From NCBI GenBank assembly GCA_031292055.1, contig JARLHV010000011.1:1-34918 (forward strand): a stretch of DNA of 34,918 nt. Direction: 5' to 3'. The notes beneath the pieces were generated by a model that searched no databases, was not told the DNA's origin, and was given only the letters and a program-made list of their open reading frames with translations. The translations under genes and the position numbers were made by a program. Positions 8,780-16,847 of the stretch are shown here, piece by piece (the first letter of the stretch is position 1; each line of letters starts with the position of its first letter). The stretch is from Desulfosporosinus sp. Its GTDB lineage: Bacteria; Bacillota; Desulfitobacteriia; Desulfitobacteriales; Desulfitobacteriaceae.

Positions 8780-8809
8780 TTGACCTTGACCAGTAATCGA
8801 TTTTATAAA
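8780..8809 (+). promoter_or_regulatory. Probable sigma-A promoter of the opuA operon
   Basis: TTGACC (8780-8785) and TATAAA (8804-8809) are separated by 18 bases, which would give a leader of about 43 bases before ATG 8859. This contrasts with the sigma-54 promoters of the methyltransferase units and suggests housekeeping or osmotic control of the betaine transporter. Confidence 0.45.
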
Positions 8810-8858
8810 AATATGTAAGTTGTTATATAAACCCCTACTCTTTGAGAGGAGGTCGAAC

Positions 8859-10082
8859 ATGGGGGTAAAAATTGAAGTCAAGAATTTAGTTAAGATCTTT
8901 GGTTCCCAACCACAAAAAGCAATGCTTTTACTGGATAAAGGCTTGAGCAAAGAACGTATTCTTGCTGAAACTGGTTTATCCATTGGCGTAAATAATGTGA
9001 GCTTTACTATCAATGAGGGTGAAGTTTTTGTCGTCATGGGGCTTTCTGGCAGCGGTAAGTCGACCATTCTTCGTTGCCTCAATCGCCTAATTGAACCGAG
9101 CTTAGGCTCAATCATTATCGATGGTGTGGATATTACTAAGCTAAAGTCTAAAGAACTAAGACAAGTTCGGCAAAGGAAATTGGCCATGGTTTTCCAACAG
9201 TTTGCACTTTTGCCTCATCGGACGGTGTTGCAAAATACAGTTTATGGCTTAGAGGTCCTTGGCGTCAACAAAGCAGAGCGTGAAAAACGAGCCTTGGAAC
9301 GCTTAGCGATGGTTGGACTTGCTGGCTTGGAGCATTCCTATCCTGATGAATTAAGTGGTGGCATGAAACAGCGGGTTGGCTTAGCCCGAGCCTTGACCAA
9401 TGATCCTGATATCCTACTGATGGATGAAGCGTTTAGCGCCTTGGATCCTCTGATTCGGGAAGAAATGCAGGATGAGTTGCTCAATCTTCAGCAGAAGATG
9501 AACAAAACAATCGTATTCATTACTCATGACTTAAATGAAGCCTTGAAAATTGGCGACCGTATCGCTTTCATCAGAGACGGTTCCCTCGTTCAAGTGGGTA
9601 CACCGGAGGAGATTCTTAGGGACCCTGCCAATGACTATGTAGCAAAATTCACCCGAGGGGTTGATCGCATCAAAATTCTTACCCTAAAAGATGTCATGAA
9701 ACGACCTCAACCCCTCGTTCAACTGCGTGATGGTCCAAATGTCGCCCTACGGGTGATGAAAGAACATGGTATTTCCAGTGTGTTCGTTGTCGATTGCACC
9801 AAACATTTACAGGGTCTCCTAACGGCAGATCTAGCCCTAGAGGCGCGACAAGCTGGCATCGAGAATCTTTATGACCTTGACTTACTGAATGTTCCGGTGC
9901 ACAATGCCACGGTCCTTGTGCACGATATTTTACCGATTATTGCCGAAAGTAAGGTCCCCTTAGCGGTTATTGATGACGAACAACGTCTTATCGGTATCAT
10001 CATGGCGGGTTCAGTACTTGCTGCGTTAGCCACTGGAGGTGAACCAAAGTATGTATCGTCTACCGCTGGGGCAGTGGGTTAA
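8859..10082 (+). CDS. opuAA: Glycine betaine/proline betaine ABC transporter ATPase (OpuAA/ProV)
   Basis: The protein has 407 residues, starting at ATG 8859 after a strong GAGAGGAGG. The ABC domain shows Walker A GLSGSGKST, the Q-loop QQFALLPHRTV, the signature LSGGMKQR and Walker B ILLMDEAFSALDP, plus the His of the H-loop. The N-terminal extension before Walker A is typical of ProV/OpuAA. After residue ~275 come two CBS motifs (LKDVMKRP, MKEHGISSVFVV, VPLAVIDDEQRLIGII), which in OpuA sense ionic strength. It energises betaine uptake together with the next two genes; its end overlaps the permease start by 32 bases. Confidence 0.92.
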   Translation: MGVKIEVKNLVKIFGSQPQKAMLLLDKGLSKERILAETGLSIGVNNVSFTINEGEVFVVMGLSGSGKSTILRCLNRLIEPSLGSIIIDGVDITKLKSKELRQVRQRKLAMVFQQFALLPHRTVLQNTVYGLEVLGVNKAEREKRALERLAMVGLAGLEHSYPDELSGGMKQRVGLARALTNDPDILLMDEAFSALDPLIREEMQDELLNLQQKMNKTIVFITHDLNEALKIGDRIAFIRDGSLVQVGTPEEILRDPANDYVAKFTRGVDRIKILTLKDVMKRPQPLVQLRDGPNVALRVMKEHGISSVFVVDCTKHLQGLLTADLALEARQAGIENLYDLDLLNVPVHNATVLVHDILPIIAESKVPLAVIDDEQRLIGIIMAGSVLAALATGGEPKYVSSTAGAVG

Positions 10083-10932
10083 CATAGGTGTCAAGTGGCT
10101 ACTTAATAATTATGGTCACGCTATTGATGTCTTTTCAACCTCAATTCGAGAAATGATTGATGCCTTAAAAAATGGGTTGAATGTTGTTCCGTGGTGGTTA
10201 CTAATTATAATTGTGATGATTATAGCTTGGCGTGCTCGCGGATGGCGTTTGGCACTGGGGTCGGGACTTGGGTTACTCTTAATCTACGATATGTTACTAT
10301 GGCCAGCTTTTTTGGAAACATTGGTTTTGGTCATTATTTCGGCAATCATATCGATCGCGATTGGTGTGCCTACTGGAATTATAATTGCGCGCAATAACAC
10401 AATTAATCGGATTTTTACACCGCTATTAGACGTCATGCAGACTATGCCTTCATTTGTTTACCTAATACCTGCTTTGATGTTTTTTGGGTTGGGGACAGTA
10501 CCCGCTATTTTCGCGACAGTAGTCTTTGCTATGCCACCAGCTATTCGATTGACGGATTTAGGAATTAGGCAAGTACCAGCAGACTTAGTGGAAGTCGGTG
10601 AAGCATTTGGCTCAACTCCTCGCCAAATGCTCTGGAAAATCCAACTGCCTTTGGCAATGCCAACGATTATGGCTGGGATAAATCAGACCATGATGTTGTC
10701 GCTTTCGATGGTCGTCGTTGCTGGGATGATTGGAGCTGGTGGTTTTGGCGCTGGGGTACTGGAAGGTATTTCTCAGATGGATATCGGCAAAGGCTTCGAA
10801 AACGGATTAGGAGTGGTCATATTGGCAATGATTCTTGATCGTATTTGTCAAGGTTTCTCTCAAACAGCTCGCATGAATAAACAGAAACTTAACAAGAAAA
10901 CGCTCAAGAAAACATTTAATAAAACTGCGTAA
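10051..10932 (+). CDS. opuAB: Glycine betaine ABC transporter permease (OpuAB/ProW)
   Basis: The protein has 293 residues. ATG 10051 is chosen because GGAGGTG (10034-10040) lies about 10 bases upstream; a GTG at 10039 would overlap that site. There are six to seven hydrophobic segments and the EAA permease loop (EVGEAFGSTPRQMLWKIQLP), followed by LSMVVVAGMIGAGGFG, highly conserved in ProW/OpuAB. The basic C-terminal tail is rich in Lys and Thr. It forms the transmembrane channel for the ATPase upstream and the lipoprotein downstream. Confidence 0.92.
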   Translation: MYRLPLGQWVNIGVKWLLNNYGHAIDVFSTSIREMIDALKNGLNVVPWWLLIIIVMIIAWRARGWRLALGSGLGLLLIYDMLLWPAFLETLVLVIISAIISIAIGVPTGIIIARNNTINRIFTPLLDVMQTMPSFVYLIPALMFFGLGTVPAIFATVVFAMPPAIRLTDLGIRQVPADLVEVGEAFGSTPRQMLWKIQLPLAMPTIMAGINQTMMLSLSMVVVAGMIGAGGFGAGVLEGISQMDIGKGFENGLGVVILAMILDRICQGFSQTARMNKQKLNKKTLKKTFNKTA

Positions 10933-10944
10933 GGAGAGATGCGG

Positions 10945-11841
10945 ATGGATAGTAAGTTTAAATTCTCTAAGGTTCTAGGATTATTAGTTATTTTTTCATT
11001 AGTTACCTCTTTGTTAACTGGTTGTGGTCAACAATCAGAACAACCAACTGCCCAGCAACCTCAAGATAAAGGGACTGTAAAAATCGGCCTGGTAACTTGG
11101 GCAGAAGATGTAGCCATTAGCAATGTGGTTAAGACCGTTCTTCAGGATAAGGGCTATAAGGTTGAGCTGCAAACTCTTGACGTCGCGCCCTTATTTGTTG
11201 GGCTGAGTAGGGGCGATTTGGATCTTTACCTGGACGCTTGGTTGCCTACAACCCAAAAAAATTATTGGGATCAGTATAAGGACAAATTAGAAAAATTCCC
11301 AGGAAGTTGGTATACAGGGGAAGTTAAATCTGGTCTCGTTGTTCCTAAATATGTCACGCTCAATACCGTCGATGAAATAGGAACGCAAGCAGATAAATTA
11401 AATGGCGAGATTATTGGCATTGATCCCGGCGCCAATGTTATGAAAACTATTGGGCAAATGATCAAAGATAATGGCTGGAACATCAAATTAGTCTCAGGCT
11501 CTGAAGCCGCTATGCTGGCTACGTTGGATAAAGCTTACCGCGAAAAGAAATGGATCGTCATTTATGGTTGGAGTCCGCACTGGATGTTTGCCAAATATGA
11601 CCTGAAGTTCTTGGATGATACTAAAAATGTTTTCGGAGCGAGCGAGCAAATTGTAACCCTTGCTAATCAGAATTTTAGCAAAAAAATGCCAGAAGTTGCA
11701 GACATGATCAAAAAAATGAAAATGGATGACAAGCAAATAGGGACTATTGAAGATATGATTAATGGTGGCATGACACCAATAGATGCTGCGAAAAAATGGG
11801 TGGCAGATAACAAAAGTGTAGTCGACGGTTGGTTTAAATAA
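10945..11841 (+). CDS. opuAC: Glycine betaine-binding lipoprotein (OpuAC)
   Basis: The protein has 298 residues. The start at ATG 10945 gives 8-base spacing from GGAG; the ATG at 10939 is too close. The signal peptide ends with the lipobox SLLTGC. The mature part carries the OpuAC/ProX landmarks VTWAEDVAISNV, LDLYLDAWLPTTQ, SGLVVPKYV and WIVIYGWSPHWMF, whose Trp and Tyr residues form the aromatic cage for quaternary ammonium groups. It is anchored outside the membrane and delivers betaine to OpuAB. It sits 12 bases after the permease gene, the last intact gene of the operon. Confidence 0.92.
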   Translation: MDSKFKFSKVLGLLVIFSLVTSLLTGCGQQSEQPTAQQPQDKGTVKIGLVTWAEDVAISNVVKTVLQDKGYKVELQTLDVAPLFVGLSRGDLDLYLDAWLPTTQKNYWDQYKDKLEKFPGSWYTGEVKSGLVVPKYVTLNTVDEIGTQADKLNGEIIGIDPGANVMKTIGQMIKDNGWNIKLVSGSEAAMLATLDKAYREKKWIVIYGWSPHWMFAKYDLKFLDDTKNVFGASEQIVTLANQNFSKKMPEVADMIKKMKMDDKQIGTIEDMINGGMTPIDAAKKWVADNKSVVDGWFK

Positions 11842-11896
11842 TCTTTACAATTCATGGCCAGTTATTAAAAAATTACAGCAAGAGGAGGATGATCGA

Positions 11897-12212
11897 GTGA
11901 AATTAGAAAAAAGTCAAGAGAAACGAAGCCTAATCTGGCTTATGGTTGTGGCTATGATAAAATCTGAAAAGTCTTGATGTGGTGCCACTCTTCGTCGGCT
12001 TAAACAAAGGGGATCTGGGTGTCTTCATGGATGCCTGGCTTCCGATTACCCATAAAACGTATTGGGAGAAGTATAAAGACAATCTAGATGATTATGGGAC
12101 ATGGGATAAAAGTGATGCGAAAATTGTCCTCGTTGTCCCTAAGTAGGTGGATATTAATTCCATTGAAGACTTGAACGCGAAATAAGAAGCAGATGTTTTT
12201 GTGATGAATTAA
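11897..12212 (+). pseudogene. Decayed second glycine betaine-binding protein gene
   Basis: A GTG with AGAGGAGG upstream opens a frame that stops at TGA after 26 codons. The neighbouring frame then reads LDVVPLFVGLNKGDLGVFMD and AWLPITHKTYWEKY, closely matching residues of the intact OpuAC just upstream. A large part of the N-terminal region is missing. The frame later meets TAG at the position of Tyr in VVPKYV, then TAA twice. This is a degenerated duplicate. The TAG here is a Tyr-to-stop mutation in dead DNA, not a pyrrolysine codon. Confidence 0.85.
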
Positions 12213-12236
12213 AGCTTTTTTGGTAAATTATAGGTT

Positions 12237-12268
12237 GTGTAGCGGGAATTTATGTCCCGTTACTACAC
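12237..12268 (+). terminator. Hairpin after the opuA operon
   Basis: GTGTAGCGGGA (12237-12247) pairs with TCCCG...CTACAC ending at 12268, with three unpaired bases on the 3' side. No T-run follows directly. It lies downstream of the pseudogene and is the only candidate end signal for the opuA transcript. Confidence 0.4.
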
Positions 12269-12605
12269 ACCCCCCTATTATCCCTCTTATGTAGATAGTT
12301 AGGTGAAAAACCCTACACTGTTCAAACATCTGAGGGATAATTTGTTATGGAGTTCACGATGTAATGAAATATCTGAGAGACCGGTTTAAGTAATATGGCA
12401 GTTATTATAGTGCAACAGAGAATTAATACGTGCACCTTATACCACGAAATATTAAAGTATGACAATTCAATAAATTATCTACATTCAGCATTCTTTTGTT
12501 ATATAATTACGTATAAACGTGAAGCCGCTACTTAAAACCGAAAACTAAAAATTGTTATCCCTATATATTAAACTTAGAGGAAAATGATGGAGAAGCAGGT
12601 GGGTA
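12269..12605. other. Non-coding leader of the regulator gene
   Basis: No gene is supported here. A TATAAT box at 12502-12507 could be a sigma-A -10 element for the regulator, but the -35 region is poor. ACGTATAAACGT just after it is a small near-palindrome. The rest is AT-rich without clear structure. Confidence 0.35.
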
Positions 12606-14351
12606 ATGGTGAACAATAGCTCTCTCATTAAGGACTTGTTTGGAGCATTCATTTCGGACATCCATCAGGGATTAGCGGTTATTGATCCAGCAGGTATAGT
12701 GGAAATTTTCAATCCGAGTTTTGCTGAAATCTTGCAGAAAGACCAGGTTCTTTTAACAAATAGGAATATTTCGGAAATAATTCCCGGATTTCATGAGCAC
12801 TGTTATGGGACAGAGACGCTTATCAATCTTAATCCATATAAAAGTATATGTTTAAAAGCTCTACCTATCGGAAATGAAATAACCGGTTCATATTTATTGG
12901 TCATCATATCTGAGGTTGAGGACCATAATATGGGAAAAAATTTTTTTTTAGATGACGCATTCAAAACTATTCTGGACAATATTGATGAAGGGGTGATGAT
13001 AGTTGATTCGAGAAATAGAATTGCCTACTGCAATAGGGTCCAATTGGAATTCGACGGACTTGAACTTGAACACGTTATTGGTCGATATACTTGGGACGTA
13101 TATAACTTTGATCCCGAAATCAGTACGCTGAGGAAATGTCTAAAGACAGGAAAATTCTTAGGTGCTTATGTTCAATACTACAGCTCTAATTATGGTCAGC
13201 ATGTTCGTGTCACCGGAAATAATTTTCCTGTGATACAAGAAGAAAAAACTACGGGAGCTGTAGCTGTTTACCGAAATCTGCAAGAGAGCCAAGAGATGGT
13301 TGACAAAATAGTTGACCTACAAAGTAGATTGAAGTTTGATCAGACGAATTTGGAAAGCGCCTTGGTCAGTGGTTCATCAGCAAAAAAACGATATTTTTCT
13401 TTTGACGACATCCTTGGTGATAGTGCTCACATTCGTGATAGCGTCTGTTGGGCCAAAAGCGCTGCTAAATCGGATTCACCGGTTTTTCTTTACGGAGAAA
13501 CCGGTACGGGCAAAGAGATGTTCGCGCAGAGCATTCACGGTAGCAGCAGCCGATGCCAAAACTCCCTAGTGTCCATTAATTGCGCCGCCATTCCCGAAAA
13601 TCTGCTTGAGGGAATAATTTTTGGTACGGTCAAAGGTGTGTTTACAGGCGCAATTGATCGGAAAGGTCTATTTGAGGAAGCGGACGGTAGCACCCTATTT
13701 CTTGATGAAATTAATTCCATGCCTCTCAGTTTGCAGAGCAAACTGCTCCGCGCCCTAGAAGAAAGAAAAATTAGGCGCCTTGGAGGAAAGAGCGAGATTC
13801 CTGTCAATGTACGCATCATTAGTAGCTGCAATATTGAACCCCAGGAAGTGATCCGTCTGCACCTTTTGCGCAGCGATTTATATTACCGACTGGCGGTTAT
13901 CAATTTGGAAATCCCGCCTTTGCGAACGAGAAAAGAAGACATCAATCTTCTCACACGTTTTTTTGTAAAAAGTTTTAATGTTAAGATGGGAAAAAATATT
14001 TGCGAAATTTCCCCAGATGTTTTCACGCTGTTGGAGAGTCATAACTGGCCGGGCAATGTCAGACAGTTGAAAAACTGGATTGAAGCAGCGATGAATATGG
14101 TTTCGGATGATGAACCTGTTTTTAGTAGCAAATATACGCCTCGAAATTTCGAATCCTTTGTGGGCACTGTTTCTGTAAGTAATGATAAAATAAAGTATGG
14201 CGAAGTGTTTACGGAGATTAAGGAGCAGGAATGCTTTAGGCTGATCAATGCCTTGAAACAGCATGGCGGCAATATCACCAAGGCAGCCAATGAATTGGGT
14301 ATTAGCCGGCAGGTCCTCTATTATCGGATACACAAACTGGGCATCAAATAA
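12606..14351 (+). CDS. Sigma-54-dependent transcriptional activator with PAS domains
   Basis: The protein has 581 residues. Two PAS-like sensor regions come first (about 10-110, FISDIHQGLAVIDPAG; about 115-225, ILDNIDEGVMIVDSRN), then a short coiled linker. The AAA+ domain has Walker A GETGTGKE (297-304) and Walker B TLFLDEINSM. A Fis-type helix-turn-helix closes the protein (GGNITKAANELGISRQVLYY). The sigma-54 contact loop reads GVFTGA (344-349) rather than GAFTGA. The PAS domains probably sense a small ligand or metabolite in the cytoplasm. It lies directly upstream of the mttB unit, whose promoter is sigma-54-like, and is the only such activator in the window. It is therefore the natural candidate regulator of both amine operons (inference). 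Confidence 0.9.
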   Translation: MVNNSSLIKDLFGAFISDIHQGLAVIDPAGIVEIFNPSFAEILQKDQVLLTNRNISEIIPGFHEHCYGTETLINLNPYKSICLKALPIGNEITGSYLLVIISEVEDHNMGKNFFLDDAFKTILDNIDEGVMIVDSRNRIAYCNRVQLEFDGLELEHVIGRYTWDVYNFDPEISTLRKCLKTGKFLGAYVQYYSSNYGQHVRVTGNNFPVIQEEKTTGAVAVYRNLQESQEMVDKIVDLQSRLKFDQTNLESALVSGSSAKKRYFSFDDILGDSAHIRDSVCWAKSAAKSDSPVFLYGETGTGKEMFAQSIHGSSSRCQNSLVSINCAAIPENLLEGIIFGTVKGVFTGAIDRKGLFEEADGSTLFLDEINSMPLSLQSKLLRALEERKIRRLGGKSEIPVNVRIISSCNIEPQEVIRLHLLRSDLYYRLAVINLEIPPLRTRKEDINLLTRFFVKSFNVKMGKNICEISPDVFTLLESHNWPGNVRQLKNWIEAAMNMVSDDEPVFSSKYTPRNFESFVGTVSVSNDKIKYGEVFTEIKEQECFRLINALKQHGGNITKAANELGISRQVLYYRIHKLGIK

Positions 14352-14364
14352 ATTAACACTTTAC

Positions 14365-14434
14365 AAAAGAAAAGCAGTGTAGAAATACGTAGCAAATGCT
14401 ACGTATTTCTACACTGCTTTTCTTTTTTTTTCCT
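14365..14434 (+). terminator. Very long perfect terminator palindrome
   Basis: The arm 14365-14393 pairs perfectly with 14398-14426, about 29 bp with a 4-base loop, followed by a T-rich tail to about 14434. It begins 14 bases after the regulator stop codon and insulates the mttB operon from read-through. Confidence 0.9.
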
Positions 14435-14560
14435 AATGGAAGAAGAGTAGGACCGATGGGATAAGCAAAGAGAAATAATTTAATGTATAGAAATGATCAA
14501 ATCCAGCCATTAACGGGTGTGTTGAATGGTTAACGAAATATTTTCTCAAGAAGATATTTA

Positions 14561-14577
14561 TTGGTATAGCTTTTGCA
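14561..14577 (+). promoter_or_regulatory. Sigma-54-type promoter of the mttB operon
   Basis: TTGGTATAGCTTTTGCA has GG at 14563-14564 and GC at 14575-14576, 12 bases apart, with the TTGCA box intact. The one notable departure is GGTA for GGCA at -24. Transcription would begin near 14587, too close to the ATG at 14593 for a usable leader, which supports translation from ATG 14638. Confidence 0.65.
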
Positions 14578-14637
14578 ATAGATAGGAGGCAGATGACAGC
14601 TGTTGTTGATCAAAAAAACTGGACGGAGGTTATGAAA

Positions 14638-16149
14638 ATGTCAAGGAATACACAAGCCAGCTTTACTCGGATGGGTGGTTTTGGGGTCAATGTCTTTTCT
14701 CAGGATGAGCTTTACGCCATTCATTGCGCGACTCTCGATGTATTACAGCATGTAGGCGTGCGAGTGGATAGCCTGGAAGCTCAGGAACTATTTTCCTCTG
14801 GTGGGGCAAAGGTGGATCCGAAGTCGGACATAGTGAAAATTCCTCCATATATGGTTGAGGAGGCTGTCCGCTCAGCACCGAGTACTATTTTACTAGCAGC
14901 AAGGGATCCGAAAAAGGATTATATTTTGGAAAGCAATCGGGTGGGGTTTGTTAATTTTGGTGAAGGGGTTAATGTTATAGATCCGGTTACCAGAAAATAT
15001 CGTCCCAGTAAAAAGCAGGATGTCGCCAATGCGGCTAAAATGAGTGATTACCTTTCAGAAATGGATATTAGCTATCGGGCGGTAGTGGCTCAGGATTTCC
15101 CAGGACCTGCGCAGGCCTTGCATAATGCGGAAGCAATTTTCCCCAACACCAGCAAACACTTTTTTATTGGCGCTGACGGAGTGAGAAACGCGCGAAGATT
15201 GATTGCCATGGCGGAGGCGGTGGCTGGTGGTCGGGACCAATTAAAGGAAAGACCCTTAATCAGTTTTAACGTCTGCCCGACCAGTCTGTTGAAGTTGATT
15301 CCGGAATGCACGGACGTGCTGATTGAAGCCGCCCGGGCAGGGATTCCAGTTAACATTATCTCTATGGCCTTGGCAGGTGCGACTTCGCCAGTGACTCTGG
15401 CAGGAACACTGGTCACACATAACGCAGAGGTGTTGAGCGCCATCATTCTCAGCCAGTTAGCTTGCAAAGGAGCACCCTGTATTTACGGGTGTTCAACGAC
15501 AATCATGGATATGCGGCATACAACGGCACCGGTAGGTTCCCCTGAACTGGGGATGATCAGTGCATCCGTAGCTAGGATGGCCCAATATTATAATCTGCCC
15601 AGTTTTGTTGCTGGCGGATAGGCAGATAGTAAAATACCCGATGCTCAAGCTGCTCATGAAAAAACTCTGACAGGTCTCCTCGCTGCCCAGGGTGGCGCGA
15701 ATCTGATCTACGGAGCGGGCATGCTTGACATGGGAATGACTTTTGATTTTGCTCAGTTTGTGATGGACAACGAAATATTCAAAATGATTAGGAAGGTTCT
15801 TGGCGGAATTAACGTATCTGATGCTAACATGGCTGTGGACATAATCAAGGAGATTGGTCCTGGCGGTGAGTTTGTCAGTCATCAGCATACCTATGATAAC
15901 TTTAAGAAGGAACAGTCCCACAGCAAATTATTTGATCGGTCCATGCGGGAAACCTGGGTGCTTGATGGAGAGACCAATTTAACTGAACGGGCTTACGCAG
16001 AGGCCAATGCTATTTTGAGCAATCATACTCCCTTGCCATTGGATGAAAGTATTATGCAAACCATTAGAGATATCGTGGAGGACGCAGAAAAAGAATATGC
16101 GGCTGAGAAAGAAAATCGCCGACAGTCCTTTGTAAGAAATAAAAAATAG
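14638..16149 (+). CDS. mttB: Trimethylamine:corrinoid methyltransferase MttB with in-frame UAG (pyrrolysine)
   Basis: Read through TAG 15619-15621 as pyrrolysine, this gene gives 503 residues with Pyl at position 328, close to the position in archaeal MttB. The frame continues without a break (FVAGG-O-ADSKIPDAQA) and matches the two non-Pyl paralogues on both sides of the codon, so the TAG is not a random nonsense mutation. MttB transfers a methyl group from trimethylamine to a Co(I) corrinoid protein; Pyl binds the amine as an adduct. ATG 14638 is chosen because GGAGG lies 8 bases upstream and the sigma-54 start site is near 14587; ATGs at 14593 and 14632 are alternatives. Its final stop is also TAG (16147-16149). 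The corrinoid protein gene follows 11 bases later. Confidence 0.93.
15619..15621 (+). other. Pyrrolysine (UAG) codon in mttB
   Basis: The context is GGC GGA TAG GCA GAT AGT. The paralogues have CAA (Gln331, at 7122) or TAT TGC (Tyr310-Cys311, at 17775-17780) at the equivalent place. A cognate tRNA with CUA anticodon and both halves of PylS are encoded downstream. Confidence 0.93.
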
Positions 16150-16160
16150 GAGGGATTATC

Positions 16161-16811
16161 ATGGCTAATGAAGAGATTTTGCGAAAACTCAGTGAAGGTG
16201 TGTTAGAAGGCGACGAGGTGCAGGTAAAGGAGTGGACAGAAAAAGCAATTGCCGCTGGAATCGAGCCCCTCGAGGTGATCAATGATGGCCTTACCAAAGG
16301 AATTCAGGGTGTAGGTGCCTTGTTTGCTGCCGGAACTTATTTCTTACCAGATTTATTGTTAGGTGCGAAAGCCATGGATGCGGGAATCAAAGTATTAGAG
16401 CCACTAATGACAGGCCAGAAAAGAGAGTTTATAGGACGGGTGCTGATGGGAACGGTTCAAGGCGATCTGCATGAAATCGGCAAAAATATAGTAATTATGA
16501 TGTTGAAGACGGCAGGATTTGAAGTAATGGACTTAGGGATTGATGTTCCAGCTAGAAAATTCATTGAACAAACACGTGATTTTAAGCCTAGTATTATAGG
16601 TATTTCCGCGCTTCTGACAACGACTGTTGGTCGACAGAAGGAAATTATTGAACTTCTAGAAGAAGAAGGTCTTAGAAAAAAGGTCAAGGTGATGATTGGC
16701 GGTGCACCGATTAACCAGAACTGGGCAGATACTATTGGAGCCGATGGATATGCTGAAGATGCCTCGGTAGCTGTCGATGTTGCCAAACGGCTATTGGGGT
16801 TGGTTGGGTAA
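16161..16811 (+). CDS. mttC: Corrinoid protein of the methyltransferase system (MttC-like)
   Basis: The protein has 216 residues, starting at ATG 16161 after TAGGAGGG. The N-terminal ~85 residues form the helical cap typical of MtaC/MttC/MtbC proteins. The C-terminal B12-binding Rossmann domain carries DLHEIG (Asp102, His104, Gly107), whose His is the lower axial ligand of cobalt, then ISALLTTTVG and GGAPIN. It cycles between Co(I) and methyl-Co(III), receiving methyl groups from MttB and donating them to a tetrahydrofolate methyltransferase. It lies between two MttB-family genes and may serve both, as well as the MttB homologue at 6132. Confidence 0.93.
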   Translation: MANEEILRKLSEGVLEGDEVQVKEWTEKAIAAGIEPLEVINDGLTKGIQGVGALFAAGTYFLPDLLLGAKAMDAGIKVLEPLMTGQKREFIGRVLMGTVQGDLHEIGKNIVIMMLKTAGFEVMDLGIDVPARKFIEQTRDFKPSIIGISALLTTTVGRQKEIIELLEEEGLRKKVKVMIGGAPINQNWADTIGADGYAEDASVAVDVAKRLLGLVG

Positions 16812-16847
16812 GTGACTGAAGGTCAATAAAGAAAAGGAGATAGAAAG

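Noticed and set aside
12144..12146. TAG within the OpuAC-like remnant as a possible pyrrolysine codon
   Set aside because: It replaces a Tyr of the paralogue, and further TGA and TAA stops and a large deletion show the gene is dead.
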